Shown: one piece after another, positions 5,132 through 5,695 of the stretch
Layout of the letters: each line of letters begins with the position of its first letter
How positions within the stretch are numbered: position 1 is the first letter of the stretch
Origin: an uncultured Verrucomicrobiota bacterium
Lineage (GTDB): Bacteria > Verrucomicrobiota > Verrucomicrobiia > Opitutales > Opitutaceae
Length of the DNA: 5,695 nucleotides
Direction of reading: 5' to 3'
Assembly: GCA_903919625.1 (NCBI GenBank)
Contig: CAIXIZ010000014.1
Location: 1-5,695, forward strand
The notes under the pieces: generated by a model
The model's input: only the letters and a program-made list of their open reading frames with translations
Databases searched by the model: none
What the model was told of the DNA's origin: nothing
Made by a program: the position numbers and the translations under genes

Positions 5132-5220
5132 GGAGTTACCACGGATTGCACGGATGCCGGAGGGATCGGATAGCTTTGGGCTTAATCCGGGCCCATCTGT
5201 GTATTCCGCGGTAAAACTCC
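5132..5220. repeat. Long imperfect inverted repeat beyond the ABC ATPase stop
   Basis: Arms 5136-5156 (starting TTACCACGGATTGCACGG) and 5194-5214 are complementary at 17 of 21 positions. GGAG (5132-5135) and CTCC (5217-5220) extend the outer end after a 2-nt bulge. CCGGA (5157-5161) and TCCGG (5186-5190) extend the inner end after a 3-nt bulge. The whole forms a hairpin of about 30 bp. It lies 14 bp past the stop of the minus-strand ABC gene and could act as its 3' end signal, though no T-run follows. The ACCACGGATT-CACGGAT wording resembles dispersed intergenic repeats I associate with Verrucomicrobiota. Confidence 0.6.
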
Positions 5221-5233
5221 GTTTACTGGCCTG

Positions 5234-5695
5234 TCAGATTTCCCCCAGCCGCGCGCAGGCCACCTCGCGGGTCGCGTCGGCAGAAGTGAGGGGCGGGATG
5301 GCGAGCTTGCATTTTTCCTGCACGAACGGACAGCGGGGATGGAAGGCACAGCCCGGAGGCGGGTTGATGGGCGAGGGCGGGTCGCCGGGGAGCACAATGC
5401 GCTGGCGCGCGCGCTCGGTGTCGGGGTCGGGCACCGGGATGGCGCTCACCAGCGCGCGGGTGTAGGGGTGGAGCGGGCGCTCGATCACGTCGGCGGCGGG
5501 GCCGAGCTCGACGATTTTGCCCAGATACATCACGGCGACGCGGTCGGAGAGGTGCTTCACCACCGAGAGGTCGTGGGCGATGAAGATGAGCGAGAGGCCC
5601 ATGTCGCGCACGAGCGCGGCGAGGAGATTAAGGATCTGCGCCTGGATCGAGACATCCAGGGCCGACACCGGCTCGTCGGCGACGATCAGCTTGGG
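5234..5695 (-). CDS. Oligopeptide/dipeptide ABC transporter ATPase, C-terminal part (OppF/DppF type)
   Basis: This is the last 153 residues of a cytoplasmic ATPase that powers an Opp/Dpp-family peptide importer; the N-terminal half with Walker A and the signature motif lies right of the window. Visible are Walker B plus D-loop, LIVADEPVSALDVS (residues 3-16 of the fragment), then the H-loop IFIAHDLSVV. The family's C-terminal extension follows: HPYTRALVSAIPVPDP, then GDPPSPINPPPGCAFHPRCP, then the second Cys in VQEKC. The PSPINPPPGC wording is typical of the OppF/DppF partner, but OppD/DppD are close, so no symbol is given. The coding frame runs to the window edge, so the GTG at 5668 is an internal Val. 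Permease and binding-protein genes are expected upstream, beyond the right edge, with this gene at the operon end. Confidence 0.93.
   Translation of the reverse strand, partial: PKLIVADEPVSALDVSIQAQILNLLAALVRDMGLSLIFIAHDLSVVKHLSDRVAVMYLGKIVELGPAADVIERPLHPYTRALVSAIPVPDPDTERARQRIVLPGDPPSPINPPPGCAFHPRCPFVQEKCKLAIPPLTSADATREVACARLGEI

Overview
The window reads as a piece of a high-GC Gram-negative bacterial chromosome, most likely from Verrucomicrobiota near Opitutaceae. That placement is an inference from three things: a GTP-dependent PEP carboxykinase, protein starts with little or no Shine-Dalgarno sequence, and intergenic hairpin repeats of a kind I associate with that group. No mobile-element gene, rRNA, tRNA or CRISPR array is visible. 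The gene content is ordinary housekeeping and transport; the unusual material lies in the intergenic regions.

Layout. At the left edge is the N-terminal third-or-less of pckG (minus strand, running off the window). A 145-bp divergent gap containing a 15-nt perfect palindrome separates it from a plus-strand gene for an unrecognised exported protein. This is followed by a 54-residue glycine-rich membrane protein whose start overlaps the stop of a 7-codon upstream frame. Convergent to it, with 6 bp between the stop codons, is a cation diffusion facilitator (CDF) metal exporter on the minus strand. Then comes a 522-bp gap without an established gene, followed by a plus-strand MFS efflux-type transporter. 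The MFS gene converges with a minus-strand type IV prepilin peptidase (pilD/gspO), with 12 bp between them. The right edge holds the C-terminal half of an Opp/Dpp-type ABC transporter ATPase (minus strand, running off the window), with a long imperfect hairpin just beyond its stop.

The 522-bp gap is the most interesting part. Its left half carries a compact hairpin and a REPIN-like doublet: two REP-type units, each beginning GTAG, in inverted orientation as a perfect 16-bp inverted repeat. Its right half carries a possible 38-codon leader frame, then a strong intrinsic terminator only 25 bp before the MFS start. The terminator's 5' arm can also pair with a second AGCAGG copy at the very end of the leader frame, giving two mutually exclusive folds. 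This is the architecture of a ribosome-controlled transcription attenuator in front of an efflux pump. It is a hypothesis from base pairing, not a demonstrated system.

The genes do not form one pathway. Apart from the possible pair of small plus-strand genes at 454-1381, every gene appears to be its own transcription unit, and neighbours alternate in strand.
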